Below are positions 1 to 11,400 of a stretch of DNA of 64,000 bases, in pieces; positions within the stretch are counted from its first letter, which is position 1; each line of letters opens with the position of its first letter. Location: contig RPFO01000106.1 in NCBI GenBank assembly GCA_009746045.1, positions 1,757,711 to 1,821,710 of the forward strand. The letters are read 5' to 3'. A model generated the notes under the pieces. It searched no databases. It was not told the DNA's origin and saw nothing but the letters and a program-made list of their open reading frames with translations. The translations under genes were made by a program, and so were the position numbers. The stretch comes from Mesostigma viride. Taxonomy: Eukaryota > Streptophyta > Mesostigmatophyceae > Mesostigmatales > Mesostigmataceae.

Positions 1-292
1 GAGGAAATTGTGCTGGGTATGCTTGCGACAAGATAGCGCAGTGGTGCAAATATGCCGCCCTGGCTGTGAGCGATGCCTCCACCGCAATGAGCTTGCTGCA
101 TACCCCCCCGCTGCTCAGGAAACCGGCTATGCCGCCACCCATACCTGCGAACAGCTCCAGCACGACGGTGGCACGCCCGAAGTCCGGAATGCGTTCCAGC
201 ACCTCTGCGCTAAAGCCGGGGTACGGCGTGATGGCACCCGGCTGGCGCCGCTTCCCCCCAGCACCCTTGGGCAGTGCCTGACATGCCGCCAT
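1..292 (-). CDS. C5 cytosine methyltransferase-like ORF of the retroelement (partial)
   Basis: This ORF starts at ATG 292-290, which overlaps the gag stop in a TGATG arrangement, and stays open to the window edge (97 codons). Around codons 45-58 it reads VVLELFAGMGGGIAGF, followed about 16 residues later by a VEAS segment. This matches motif I (S-adenosylmethionine binding, DLFAGxGG) and the acidic motif II of C5 cytosine methyltransferases. The catalytic PCQ motif IV would lie beyond the edge, so activity cannot be judged. From memory, such methyltransferases have been reported as captured domains in LTR retrotransposons of algae and dinoflagellates. A different SAM-dependent methyltransferase is the main alternative. 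Confidence 0.6.
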   Translation of the reverse strand, partial: MAACQALPKGAGGKRRQPGAITPYPGFSAEVLERIPDFGRATVVLELFAGMGGGIAGFLSSGGVCSKLIAVEASLTARAAYLHHCAILSQAYPAQFP

Positions 293-3200
293 CACCCGTG
301 CACGCACATCGCGCAGGCGTGGCAGGGGCGCAACCTGGGCAAGCCAACTTTGCCTCTGCGCATCCCGCGCTGGCAACGCCGCAGGCAGCACACACCGGTG
401 CCTATCGCGCGCGCGCTTGTCGCTAGCCGCTTGCGCCATGTGCACCGCTTGCGCGTCCGGCCACACGCCCCCCCCCAGTTCTCAGCCGCATCCCCTGGCT
501 CCACCTCTATGCTGGCGGGCGACACCACTGCAGCCACACACGCGTCTAGCGACACCACCCCCTGCGGGTTAGGCTCCGGGTCGCTGCTGCACTGAATGGG
601 AAGAAGCGCCTTTTGCTTCCCCTCCCCCTGCCAATCACGGCGGTAGGTCGCAACCTCCAGCCAAGGGTCAATTATGAGCCCGAGGCGATACATGACGTCC
701 ATCCCGATAAGGGCTGCATACCCACACCTGTCGACCACCAAGGCCGGCACAGCCACGCAGGCCATCCGCTTTGGGTCCGTGGGGTTGAGGATGACGTTGA
801 TCAGCATGGAAGTCATTGCATCGGGTCGCGCCGCTGGCCCTTTCCATCCCTCCACGAGAACGGTGCTGTCTATGAGCCCGCCGTTCTCACGGGTCGCACC
901 ACACATCTTGGCCAGCTCCATGGTGATCACGAGCGGCCCGGCTCCGCCATCCAGCTTGGTGACGGACTTTGCGCTGGGGCACACCATAGGGCCCCAACAA
1001 GTGCCGTCCTCGCTGATTGCCTGGAAAGCGATAGCCGGGGACCCATCAGGGTGCTTTGCCACCGTGACTGTCCTCGGCACCCGTGACATCCGCTCCTCGC
1101 GGGTTGCTTCCCGGGGCATGGTTGGTGCTGGGACGTCTGCCGGGGTTGCCGGCATAACTGGCATGGTGACCCGCCGCGCAGTTTCCGCCACCGGCAATGT
1201 GCGTGCGTCTAGGCTGTCGGCGCACCGCTGCAGTGCCGCAGCTGCTTGGTGCACCAACGTGATGCCCCGCTGCCCGCAGCCATCAATCACTTGCCTGGCA
1301 GAAAACAAGGGAGCATCAATCACTCCATCCACTGGCAAGAATGGTGGCAGCTTGCGCCGCTGCTCGGCGTCGGCGGGGTTCGGGTGCTCCAGCAGCGATG
1401 ACTCACCGCCGGTTGAACCTGCCGGGAACGATGCAGGAAGCTGGGGTGGCCCCCCCTCACCATTTCCCGTGGTTGGTAGGAACGACGGCAATGCCCGTGC
1501 CTGCTTGCCTCGGGTAGCTGCCTGGACCTCGACGGCATGGATAGGAGCCCAGAACAAGTCGGGTTGCTCCACCAGCGTATACGCGTCATACGCTTCCATC
1601 CCCGCCGCCTGCCCACTCGGTTGGCTGGGTGACGCCGGCGCTGCCGATACCTCAGCTGCCTGCTCTGTTGGCGTGCTGTCGGCCGCCACCATGGCCGCTG
1701 CATGTGCTTGCACGGTCTTGGTGACCACTGGGTACTTGCACCCTGCCGGAGCATGGGCGGGCGTTCCAGCCGCGTGCTCCTTCTTGCACTGGGCTGGGCA
1801 GGCCCGCTTCACGTGATCTGGCTTCCCGCAGATCCAACATGCCTTGTGCGGGTCAGCCGTCGCCTGGCCGGTGCTGCTGGAGGCCGTGTTGTCGCCCCCC
1901 GCGCTGGCTGGCTTGTCCGCCTGCGACCCAAACTGCCGGCTGCTTGGTCCACCCCTTCCACCGCTGGACCCTCCACCGCCTGATTGCGCGCCACCCACCC
2001 TGTTACCCTTGTGCGCTTGGGCGACTTCTTGGCGTACCAGCTCCACTAGGTCCGGGAGACCCCGTGCCTGTCGCCGGTTGAATGCATGCACTTCCGTGCA
2101 CAGCTGGGCCAGGTCCCAGTGACAACCAAATCTAGGTTGTGGGATCATGGCAGCTTTTGGACCCAACGCCTTGAGCCACTTCTCACACGCCTCCGCCTCC
2201 GTCCATGCCGGGACCTCATCCCGCAAGACCTCCAGGCGGTCCATCGTGGCGTCAGGCGACTCCTTGTCCCCCACCTTGAAATCATGCCACTCCGCCTCCG
2301 CCTTGGTGGAGGAGTGGGCGTACTTGGCGCGCAGCAGTTCCCACAGCTCCTCGGCAGGGTCGACGTCAAATACCACGTGTTGGTAGTCCGGCAAGCCTTG
2401 TTGGTCGCGCCTGTACCACACATCGGATCTTCCCGTCTTCAGCGCCACCTCATGGTAGCCTGTGACCCACCGCTGCACCAGCTTTTGCGTGTTGCCCGAG
2501 AAAAACATTGGGATGTTGTCCATCTCAAAGGACTTCGGCAGCTGGTTATGCGTGACGATATACTGCTGGTGCAGCCAAGTCTTATATTTCCAATAGGCTT
2601 GGTTGATGTCAACAAGCCCACCGTCAGCAGTATACCTGTCCTTGAGCTCCACCTGCGCTTGCACCGGCATTCCCACCTTGGATCCCTCAATCGGCGACCC
2701 ATTGTAGCCCACCGGCATGCTTGGCGTCCTTGGTAGAGTAGCCACAAACCTCGGCTCCAGCCCATAGCCTCGTTCCACCGTGTATGGACTGCCTCGCTGC
2801 AATCCCGGAATGATGCCTGGCCGCACCCACGGTGTTTGTAGCCGTGGCGTCGCTGGGTTTGTTGGTGCCGGCGCATGCGGCACGCCAAAAGAAAACCCAG
2901 TTTGTGCACTAGGCATCCCAGGCACATGCTGCCGCGACGCCTGCATCTGTGGCGCTTGCGCCTGTGGCTGCACGGATGGTGCCTGCGACATTAAAGGCAC
3001 CTGCGACTGCAACACCTGCGCTTGGGGCTGCCAAACTTGCGCCTGCGGCTGCAACACTTGCGGCTGTGGTAGGTGCGGCGCTGGTGTCAGCGTTGCTTGC
3101 GCGGTCCACGTCGCGTGCAGACTTGCAATCTGCGCCGCCAACTGCGCCGTCTGCTGCTGCTGCAACTGCATAGCCAGCTGTTGCTGCTGCATCTGTTGTT

Positions 3201-3662
3201 GGGATTGTGCTACATGTTGCAAAATCTGCTGCAACACATCCGCACCCACCCCCTGGCTGGCACTTGGCCCCGGCGCTAGCCCGGTGCCTGCCAACCCGCT
3301 GAGCCGTATCTGCGATGATGGTGTGATGGGAAGTACTGTTCCATCTTGAGGACCTGCCGCGCTGCCACCCAGCCCTCCGTTGACGACCGATGTGTCACCA
3401 CCACCACCACCAACGCCACCACTCCGATCGGCGACCCCCCCCCATTGCCCATCCCGGAACCCGAGGCTGCTGGTGGGACGAGTGGCCCATTGCCGTTGTC
3501 GCCAGTTGGCAAGGATGCCTGCGTGCCTGCAGCATCACCCTGCCGCGGTGCGCCATCCACCACCGTGCCTTGGTTGGGGTTGGCGCCCCCTTGATGTTGA
3601 CCATCTTGGTCTGCCATCAAGCTTCGTGCTTGTGCTCTCGTGAGCACCGTTTCTGCAACCAA
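292..3662 (-). CDS. Gag-protease polyprotein of LTR retrotransposon (one frameshift)
   Basis: The long open part (3294-292) encodes about 1000 residues. It begins with a Q-rich stretch and a P/Q-rich spacer, followed by a capsid-like helical region containing the ELWELLRAKY segment. A zinc knuckle CWICGKPDHVKRAC (CX2CX4HX4C) comes next. The retropepsin has active site LDGGAG instead of the usual D-T/S-G-A, and a C-terminal LIGMDVMYRLG. The true start is probably ATG 3662 (MVAETVLTRAQARS), in another frame. The two frames join across a nine-C run at 3435-3443 (G9 on the coding strand), where one base more would restore a single ORF of about 1120 residues. A sequencing slip or a real mutation are both possible. 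The protein packages element RNA and cleaves itself. Confidence 0.8.
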
Positions 3663-5098
3663 TCAGTGGGCTACAGAGTGAGCAGACGTAGTGCAAAATC
3701 AGTATGCACCACAGGGGCCACCACTTGGCCCCTTCAACTTGCTGGCACCACACCAGATGCACAGGGCAAGGAGAAAGAAAACAATTGCCTGAAAGCTGAA
3801 AACCAATGCTGCTTCAGGACCTTCTTGCAAGCTGCCTGCCTTGACAGCCTTGCACAGCCAGCTTTACCTCTATTCCTAGTATTCAGGAAGAGGCCTCAGC
3901 CTTGACCAAGCTTACCTACCAACTCTCAGTCTAGCTCTGTGTGGATAAGACGAGAAGCCAGTGCCAACTGCACTTCTCAAAAAGGTGAGACCTGAGAGTG
4001 AGGTATGACTAGGTTAGGCTTCACACTGTGTTCTTTGTTGCAAATGAAATAACGTTTTTATTACCAATACTCTACCTAACTTGGCAGCTCTGTTTCAGCA
4101 ATGGCTGGGCTCGATGAAAGAAAGGAGGGCTGGCCACACTTGCCACGCACCACCATGACCAAGACAGAGTTCAAGGATCCACACAGAGCTACATCCAACG
4201 CCCTGGTGGAAACACACACTTATCCCAATGAATGCCTCACACTTACGCAATATCTTGCGTCAGCCTTACCTCGTAGCCACGCTCAGTATCTGATCCTGAC
4301 GACAACCGCTTTGTCGTCCATACTGCTTCAATTACACCAAAGCTACTCCGTGGCACTCGGCTTTGGTCAGCACCAAGACCTAAAAGTACACAAAATCCTA
4401 AGTCGTTGTCTGCAACGACTCCCTGTTCCGCATATGAAACATATCATCTAGCACTTTCTCTTTAGACGACAAAATCAACTAGACAACCTGGGTAGGCCAG
4501 AAATCCCAGACGACAAAATGCCCTTGTCGCAGAGCACTCCAGTGTCGACTTCCCGACCCCTGAGCTTGCCAAACAACTATATCACCAACCAAGCATGTAC
4601 GACAACTAGCTGGCCCTGACGAGAAAAGCTGCCTCGTCGCATTCACAAAAGCGGCTTGCCAGCCTGCCGAATATCAATGCCAATATTGCACGACATTATC
4701 TACCTGCAGCGGACAGTTCTCGAAATCAATAACGCGCCATGCAGCCTGCGTGCACGTGCATGTTCAGCCTGCACGATCCGCATAATGGCCAGGCTGGCAG
4801 CCTAGCTTGGTCCATGTTGTAGTCCAGCAGCCAGTGCGTGCTGCTTGCCAGCGTTGGCACTGACCTCCTGGTGACGCATATCAGTACCGCTGTCAACTCC
4901 CAGTGCTGCGCGTCGCGCTACGGCGCATGCGTTGCTCCCGTAAGGCCCAAATGCCAAAGGCGTAACAACTCGCACGCGCGCAATGCCTAGCTGCCTCGCC
5001 TCGTCCCCCGGGCCGGCCGCGTGGCGGCCGGCGGCCCCGCGTAAATCCAAGACTCGCGCGAATCGGAACGGCGCGCGACAGGATTGCATACGAGTCAG
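3663..5098. other. Non-coding stretch, possible LTR/leader of the retroelement
   Basis: No convincing reading frame is seen on either strand. The stretch should contain the 5' LTR and leader of the minus-strand element, but without its second LTR I cannot place boundaries. It holds the hairpin cluster listed separately and a GC-rich block near 5005-5075. Confidence 0.4.
4298..4638. repeat. Cluster of four short hairpins with related stems
   Basis: Four inverted repeats occur within 340 bases. 4298-4318 has an 8-bp perfect stem GACGACAA/TTGTCGTC with a 5-nt loop. 4401-4420 has an 8-bp stem AGTCGTTG/CAACGACT with a 4-nt loop. 4511-4529 has stem CGACAA/TTGTCG. 4618-4638 has stem GACGAG/CTCGTC. 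The stems share the CGACAA/TTGTCG core, and more unpaired ACGACAA copies lie at 4466 and 4609. They sit in the presumed leader/LTR of the retroelement. Function is unknown. Confidence 0.55.
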
Positions 5099-5610
5099 CT
5101 CACCCCATCTCAAGCGAGGAAGAAGAAGAAGAAGACGACGACGACGAAGATGAAGACGAAGACGAAGAAGTCGACATCGAGAATACCACACCTCAGAAGA
5201 CGGCCGTGCCAGCTGCATCACCCCAGCCGTCGAAGGTGCAGGAAGCCGTCGTTCGCCCTCCCGCCAAGCGCGTCAACTTCGAAGAAGACGTGAAGCTCAA
5301 GCCGGCATTGAAGAAGCAGAACACCGGCACCAAGAAGACACCGGCACCGTCCCCTCCCAAGGCAGCAGTGCCTCCAGCTGCAGCACCTGCTGCAAAGACC
5401 CCGTCCCCCGCTAAGGCGGCAGGCTCTTCAGCCGCACCATCTGCTCCAAAGAACTCCTCACCTGTGAAGCATGCCCGTGCAGCAGAGGCAGCTCTCAGGA
5501 TTGCCATGGCCATGCAGGCTGACATGATCAAGAATATGAAAGGGCAGGGTCTCTCTGACGAGAAAATCAAGGATACACTCAAGACGTTTGCAGCAGCCAT
5601 GCAGAAGTGA
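5099..5610 (+). CDS. Terminal exon of an acidic/lysine-alanine-proline-rich nuclear-type protein
   Basis: An open frame follows a CAG acceptor at 5096-5098 and ends in TGA at 5608-5610. It starts with a run of about 22 Glu/Asp residues. A basic, Pro/Ala/Lys-rich tail follows (RVNFEEDVKLKPALKK), ending in a predicted helix near DMIKNMKGQGLSDEKIKDTL. An acidic tract followed by a basic tail is typical of nucleoplasmin-like histone chaperones, plant HD2-type proteins and nucleolar proteins, but I recognise no diagnostic domain. No upstream exon is visible before the retroelement. The rest of the gene may therefore lie beyond the left edge with the element inserted in an intron, or this may be an orphan fragment. 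Confidence 0.45.
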
Positions 5611-5992
5611 ATGGTGTTACTATGGCTGATAGAATGCACACACACGTGTGGTGATAAAGGCTTATTTTGATGAGCATTTGCATAATGCCAGAGTGCATGA
5701 AATCATTTTATTGTGAATGATAATAATCAATTTAATTCAAATACCCATGCATGCCCACGTGTATTGTATATTTCCTGTGCTAGCAGCTGTCACCCTTCCA
5801 GGGTGTTTCACGTTGTTTTCCTGCATGTGGGTGAATGTGCATGTCAGGTGGAACCTCTGGGGTCACCTTGGGTTTTTGTAGACTGGCTACAGACTGTACA
5901 TAGATCAAGGCTAGGTCGTCTACTGTGCATCATTATTTTACATTTGGCTACAAGGCCTCAGCTACAACGGCTACAATATGGAGCTAGCTACT
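5611..5992. other. 3' flank of the acidic-protein exon, no gene seen
   Basis: AT-rich and open to no meaningful frame. It probably contains the 3' UTR of the exon ending at 5610. Confidence 0.4.
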
Positions 5993-6075
5993 GGTCAGGG
6001 CTAATCTGGCCTCCGGGGGGCGTCTACATATATTGTGGAAGATCATCAAGTCGATCCAGAAGACCTTGGGCTAGC

Positions 6076-6107
6076 TTAATTAATTAATTAATTAATTAAT
6101 TAATTAA
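6076..6107. repeat. (TTAA)n microsatellite
   Basis: About eight perfect TTAA units. Similar TTAA tracts recur near 11470, 24535, 32345, 54575 and 63205, several of them next to retroelement-derived sequence. Confidence 0.9.
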
Positions 6108-6564
6108 ACTCGTGCTCCCGTTGGGGAGTCACGGAGCACCGAAGTGCTTTTAATCCCTGTGTGTGCACAACAGGAGAAAGGGCAGAGACCCCCAGTGTCC
6201 TTCATGCCAAAGGCATGCCACAGCTGCATTCGGGCGCGCTAGCTAAAAGACATGCTAACGATCCGGCAAACTGTGGGTGCAATAAGACCCATGTGAGCAT
6301 ATCATAGCAAGGAGCGTGGGCAAGTTATCTGATCGAAGCCATGACGTAGCATGGCTGTACAAAGACTAAGCTAAGGCTGTGGCTGGTTGTGTACCGTGCG
6401 TGAGCAGTGCACGTGACTAGGTATGGTGGCACAGCTAGGCATGCAAACATTCTAAGCATGGCTGCCATGGCAACAGTGACTACCAATGAAGTCAAGCTAG
6501 GGCTATTCTAGTCTAGCCCGCTGGGGGCGTCCACATCTTGTGGTTGATCATCAGGTCCCCACCC

Positions 6565-7145
6565 CTCCAGTACACCTTGGGCTTCTGGGGGTCCTGCTTG
6601 TGGCGGAGGTATTCAGGCCACAGGTCACGTCGCTGTTGCTGCTGAGCGGGGCCGGGTCAGGTCGTCGTCCAGCGTCCAGGTGAGGTCGTGCAACCGCTTG
6701 CGACGAGAGAGGAACCGCCGCTTGTCCTCACGGGAGGGGAAGGTGAGAAGGACTGGTGGGGGAGCCGCCTTGTCCCGTGAGTGGGGAAGGCGCGGTGGCA
6801 CCCACTCAGTTCTACCTCACCTACCAGGCCCATGAGGGTAAGGAGCTGGGCTAGCTTCTTGGGGTCTTGCTTCTGGCGGATTTATTCCGGCCATGCACAG
6901 GTCACGTCGCTGCTGCTCACTGTATCAAGTCGGCTGAGTTAGGTCAGGTCGTCCTCCAGCATCCAGGTAAAGTCGTGCAATGAACATCTTGCGACAAGAT
7001 CGAGGAACAGCCGCTCATCCTCTGGACAAGGAGTGGAAGGTGAGCAGGCCTGGTGGGGGAGCTGCCGTGTCTCGTGAGTGGGGACGGCGGTCATGGCGCC
7101 CACGCAGTTCTACTTCACCTGCCAGGCGCGGCCCATGAGGGTAAG
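6565..7145. repeat. Imperfect direct duplication of about 290 bp
   Basis: The segment from about 6565 to 6840 (TTGGGCTTCTGGGGGTCCTG onward) is repeated with many differences from about 6850 to 7145. Both copies contain GGTCACGTCGCTG, a CCTGGTGGGGGAGC-type block and CCCATGAGGGTAAG. The duplication lies inside the decayed retroelement ORF. Confidence 0.65.
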
Positions 7146-7740
7146 AAGCTTGCTCTTGAGCTCGTCCGCAATGGAGAAGTTGCCGTAGATCCCCTCAGTG
7201 GCTCCTGGGGGAAATGACGCAGCACCACTCGGCACTCGCGGCGGGCGCGATCGGTGGCCTCCCGTTGTTCCGCCTGGCGGTGGACAGCTCCTGGAGTTTC
7301 ATGGCGATGGCGTCCGTGGTCGAGGCGGTCGCTGACCACAGTGCTCAGGTCCGCAGTGGAGAGCGGCAGCAGGTCGCTAGCGTTCTACCGAGTGGGCTGG
7401 GCTGCTATGGTGGCCGTCTGCGCCGCGATCTCCGGGACTTGCGTGGCAAGGGCCTCGGTATGGGCGGTGATGGCTTCAAGCTTCTTGAAGCGCATGCCGC
7501 ACTTGCCTTCCACCTAGTTAAAAGCGAGAGACTAGGGCAGCATGCGTATCAGAGGCCTGCGCGCAGCGGTCTGCAGCGCCGTGAGCTGAGGTTACAGTGT
7601 GTGGGCGACCTTGGTTTCCGCATGCATTGGAGACCTTGGCTTTCACCGTGTTGAGCGCCGTGGTCGGCGACGTCATCTTCTCGGCCAGCGGCCCGGTTAC
7701 GTGCTCCTCTGGACAGCACTGCGCGGACGTCATCATGGCA

Positions 7741-8455
7741 GAGGGAGAGAGCCGGTTTGGCTGCCGGCGCTGCCGTTGAGGAGCTTACGAAGAGGGCGCT
7801 TTTCTTGAGCTGAAAGAAGCTGAAAAGGATAGCCTGGCGGTGGACGACTGGCCCTGTGTGCTGGCCTGGTGTGATGACAGCGCGCAGTACATTCTTCCGC
7901 GGTCAGGCTTATAGCCAGAGCTGCGCGAAAAGTAGCGGTGGCTGGGTGGGAAGCAACTCCATTTGTGTGAGCGGCAGGGTTTCTTGGGCTCGGGAGAGCC
8001 GAGAGGCGCTTGCAGCGATGGGTTGGCGGGTAATGCGGGTGCCGGCTGATCGAGAACATCCGAACAATGGCGAGTGGGTTGGGCAGGGAGCCGGAAAGCT
8101 CCTTTTCCAGACCCCGTTTAGCTTTTGGTGACTTCATAGCTGGGATTGTGTCACGTGCGTAACTTTTCTGATATTGCGTCTTAGCCGTAACCGATTATAC
8201 TGGCGGGTGTGCCTTGAAAAGATGCATCGAACGCAACTGATCTGACTGACTTTGGGGCTCAGACGCATCAGTTCTGAACTCCGCTCTCAGCCATGCCGCT
8301 GTCAGCCAAAATTTCGCAGGGTGCTAGAATACATCAATGCAGCCTCTACTATGTCCCAGCAACCTTGCATGTAGTCGTGCACTACTTGTTCCATTTATGA
8401 TCAAGCTGAGCGGATAAAGCCGAGAGGAGCTGCAGCACAACGGAGTTACCAGCAG
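7741..8455. other. Intergenic region downstream of DDX11
   Basis: No supported coding frame. It separates the decayed retroelement from the DDX11 stop codon and should hold the DDX11 3' UTR (minus strand). Confidence 0.5.
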
Positions 8456-11400
8456 TTACTTTCTGGGCACGGCCTTGCCCTTGAAAAAGGCGCGCAAGCC
8501 CACGATGACCTGCCCAAAGTTGCCTGTGACGGGCACCAGTTCGTCCGCGATCCAAGCGGGGAGCTTCCTTGAGACTCCTCTGCTCGCCTGAATAGACTGA
8601 CCACCGTAGGGCCTGTCCACCAAAGGAGCAGGTTCTGCCTGCCCAGCTGTGGATGAGGCGGGGGCCTCTCGGGTCAAGCTCCCAGGGGCACCGGCCAGGG
8701 ACTCGGACGGGGAAGGCACGAGGCCGATGGTGTATCGGGCGTCTACCAGCAGGATCACGGCATAGTCGTCTTTGTGCCGAATAGCGCGCCCTGTGATGCA
8801 GCCACATGCCATCCAACAGAATTCCCAAGCCGCATGGGAGGCAAGTTGCTGTGAGAATTCATAAATACCCAATCACCATGTAGCGAATAGCCCCACATGA
8901 GTGTAAACCGGCCCCAAGGTCTCCTGCTACAAATAAGGTCACCAAGTAATCTGCCAAGTTGCGCCTGGGTCAGGAGGTCATGGTCAGCTAAAACCAGCAA
9001 CGATGACCATGTGTTCATATCCACAGGTATGTCCTGTCTGTGTATAATACTGACAACATACGTGGCGGCAACGGCCAGATGGCCAACATAATTTCCTAAC
9101 CCCAGCCCAAGTTGCCATGGAATCCAAGCATACAGCAACGGCCCCATGCAACAAAGATGGGCAAAACTCCATACTACTGGAAGGAAAGAAAAGTGACCAA
9201 GGCAGCATTTTCAAGGTATGGCTAAGGGCAGGCCATGTCCCAATCATAGTCGCACATCGCATGAAGCAAAAGGGCACATACCAATGGACTGGTTGACAGC
9301 CCGCATGCATAAGTTCTCGTAATACTCGCGCCCGGAACACATCCCTTTGCCGGGCTCCCCAGAACGCCCGGCATTCACCAATGCCCTGCTGGCAACGCCA
9401 CGGCCGTTGACCCCGTTGCTCGGCCCCGTCAAAAAAGCCGCGCCACCCTGGTCAGGTGCACAGGAAATCGAGCCAGAGCTCCCAGCGCCCCCTGGGCCTA
9501 TGGGGTCTCGCTCGGCCACGGCCTGGCTGGAAGGGGCCTGGCTGGCATCGGGTTGAGAGCTGGCGATGCGGTCCAGGTACTCCATCCTCGCGCAGAGCTC
9601 AGGGTCCCCAGGGTTTGCGTACGGCAGGCCCATCATGACCACGCACCTGCAGGGGGTGGGGTGGGTGGGGGTTCAGGCAGATGCGCGCAGGAAAGAAATC
9701 GATCAGAGCAACCTTTGTCAGGCAAGCAGGCCCTGGGATGGTCTATCCTAGCAAACTACCTGTCTTGGAAGTTCAATCTTGTTAGTTATTATTACGAATA
9801 GTAAATTATCTGCCTTGGATATCCCCTTTGGTAAGGTCCCCCCCCTTTCTCTCGGATAGAGATTAAGGAGTTTCTAGGGAGGCGTTGGAGTAAATCCAAA
9901 ACTAACCTGACTGGACTCACCCAGTCATCCCTGGTGGTCATGGCATGTACACCGAAAACTATGCGTCCATGCACGAGCTGCCATGGTGCCAGAACTCCCC
10001 ACAAGAATGCACCCGGGTAAAATAGATGCACAGTGTGCTCAGTGCTTAAACAAAGCACTTGCGCCATGTACTCCTTCGAGCACGAGTGGTACTTAGTCAA
10101 GCCGCTGTGCTCCCGACTGGGCTTGCCGACACGCCCTGCCATCCTCCAAAATCCAATAATCGTCCTAGGGCAGAAGCTGTCCATCCAGAGTCCAGACCCA
10201 TGCAGCAAGCGAGCATGGCCAACCGTTACTCTAATCTGCCACATTAGCCGGGGGGTATGTGCTTCGGAAGCCCCGAGGACCTACTCTAGTATGGACACAA
10301 TAATCATTCCGACCGGCGCCTGGCCCCCCACCCGACCCTTTCTCCCCGCACAGTGCCACCTGCATGCACCTCCCATTCCAAAGCAGAAGCTCTACGGCAT
10401 CTCTTTACCTACCGCCCCAGCCCATCACTGAAGTTGATCCCCTCCGACATCTTGCCGCCCACCACGGACATAAGCAGGGCACCCCCCTTTCCGGTAGCTC
10501 CTGGATTCTCAGCGTCCTGCATAGAAAGAGAGGAAAAGAGAATGTTCAAGCGCACTAAGCCCCATGCAGAAAGGTCAGGGGCATACCACCAGGGTGGTAG
10601 ACAACAGTAGCTAAGGGGCATAGGGTTGCTTGTGAAACAGCACTGGTTAAAGTCATGGAAAAGGGGACTGGACTGCCATGAATGGAGCAGGAGCGTGCGT
10701 GTGGAGTTTTTAGTGAATTTCCTGCGCGGGCGTAAGGCACATGATTACAGTTGGAAGTTGGTGGAGAGTTGGCGGGTGCAATGAAGTATGGGTTAAACCA
10801 ATCGAGATGTTGGCAGAGGACTCGGCTGGCTGGCTGTCTCGAGGAAGATGCCATGCCATTTCATTTCATTAGCTCTTACTGACGCCTGCAACGGTCCCTG
10901 TTTATGTGCCCGAGCAGGCTAACACTTGCACTGGCTGCAAATCGCACCACGGAATGTGAGGCAACAGAAGGTATGCGGATGTATGCAATTCTAATTCTAC
11001 TTATTGGAGGCAGAAAAGGGGCTTGGAAGAGTGCATGGAAATATCTAACTATGTGTGGACTTCAAGTGGAAAAAGCATCAACAAAGTCAGTTGTTTCCTT
11101 GTCAGGGCAGCAGCAGCGTTTCCTTGTCAGGGCAGCTGCAAAACCTGACACAACAGAAGTTAGAAAAAAACAGGTTTAAGTTTTATCCGGCCCCTGTCCA
11201 TGTCACCTCGTGGGCCGACGCCACCTGGCACCCACCTGCTGGGTGCTCTGGATCGCGTCCTGGTACGCCGACAGTATGGCGTCTACATCAGCGGCCCCTC
11301 TTGGCTCCCGAAATATCTGTTTCGAAGCGAGAAACGAAGGCAACAAACGTGCGCAGGCATGCGAACGACAGCATTAGCTTCACCCCGCAGCCCCATACCC

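Larger units (their letters stand above)
1..3662 (-). mobile_element. LTR retrotransposon, 5' coding half (partial)
   Basis: A minus-strand element that enters the window with its gag region and runs off the left edge. The order along the element is gag N-terminus (3662), coiled-coil and Q-rich region, CCHC knuckle, retropepsin, then a methyltransferase-like ORF. Reverse transcriptase and integrase are not in view, so the Ty3 versus Ty1 class cannot be settled. The 5' LTR should lie above 3662, but the other LTR is outside the window and I could not delimit it. Compact overlapping ORFs and a zinc knuckle plus aspartic protease are normal for gag-pol. The element looks young, because 3.3 kb carries only one frame break. 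Confidence 0.8.
5993..7740 (-). pseudogene. Decayed retroelement ORF (ORF1-like)
   Basis: On the minus strand, broken frames run from an ATG near 7733 through a helical region (EAITAHTEALATQV), a basic middle ending in VVLRHFPQE, and a C-terminal block RDLWPEYLRHKQDPQKPKVY ending in TAG near 6518. A weaker copy of the last block lies at about 5993-6075. The coiled-coil, RNA-binding-like middle and short basic tail suggest ORF1 of a LINE. This is an inference from layout, not a firm family match. Stops and shifts interrupt every frame, so it is not functional. Confidence 0.45.

Noticed and set aside
8-1816. Plus-strand frames of 195-380 codons
   Set aside because: Antisense shadows of the gag-protease and methyltransferase-like ORFs.
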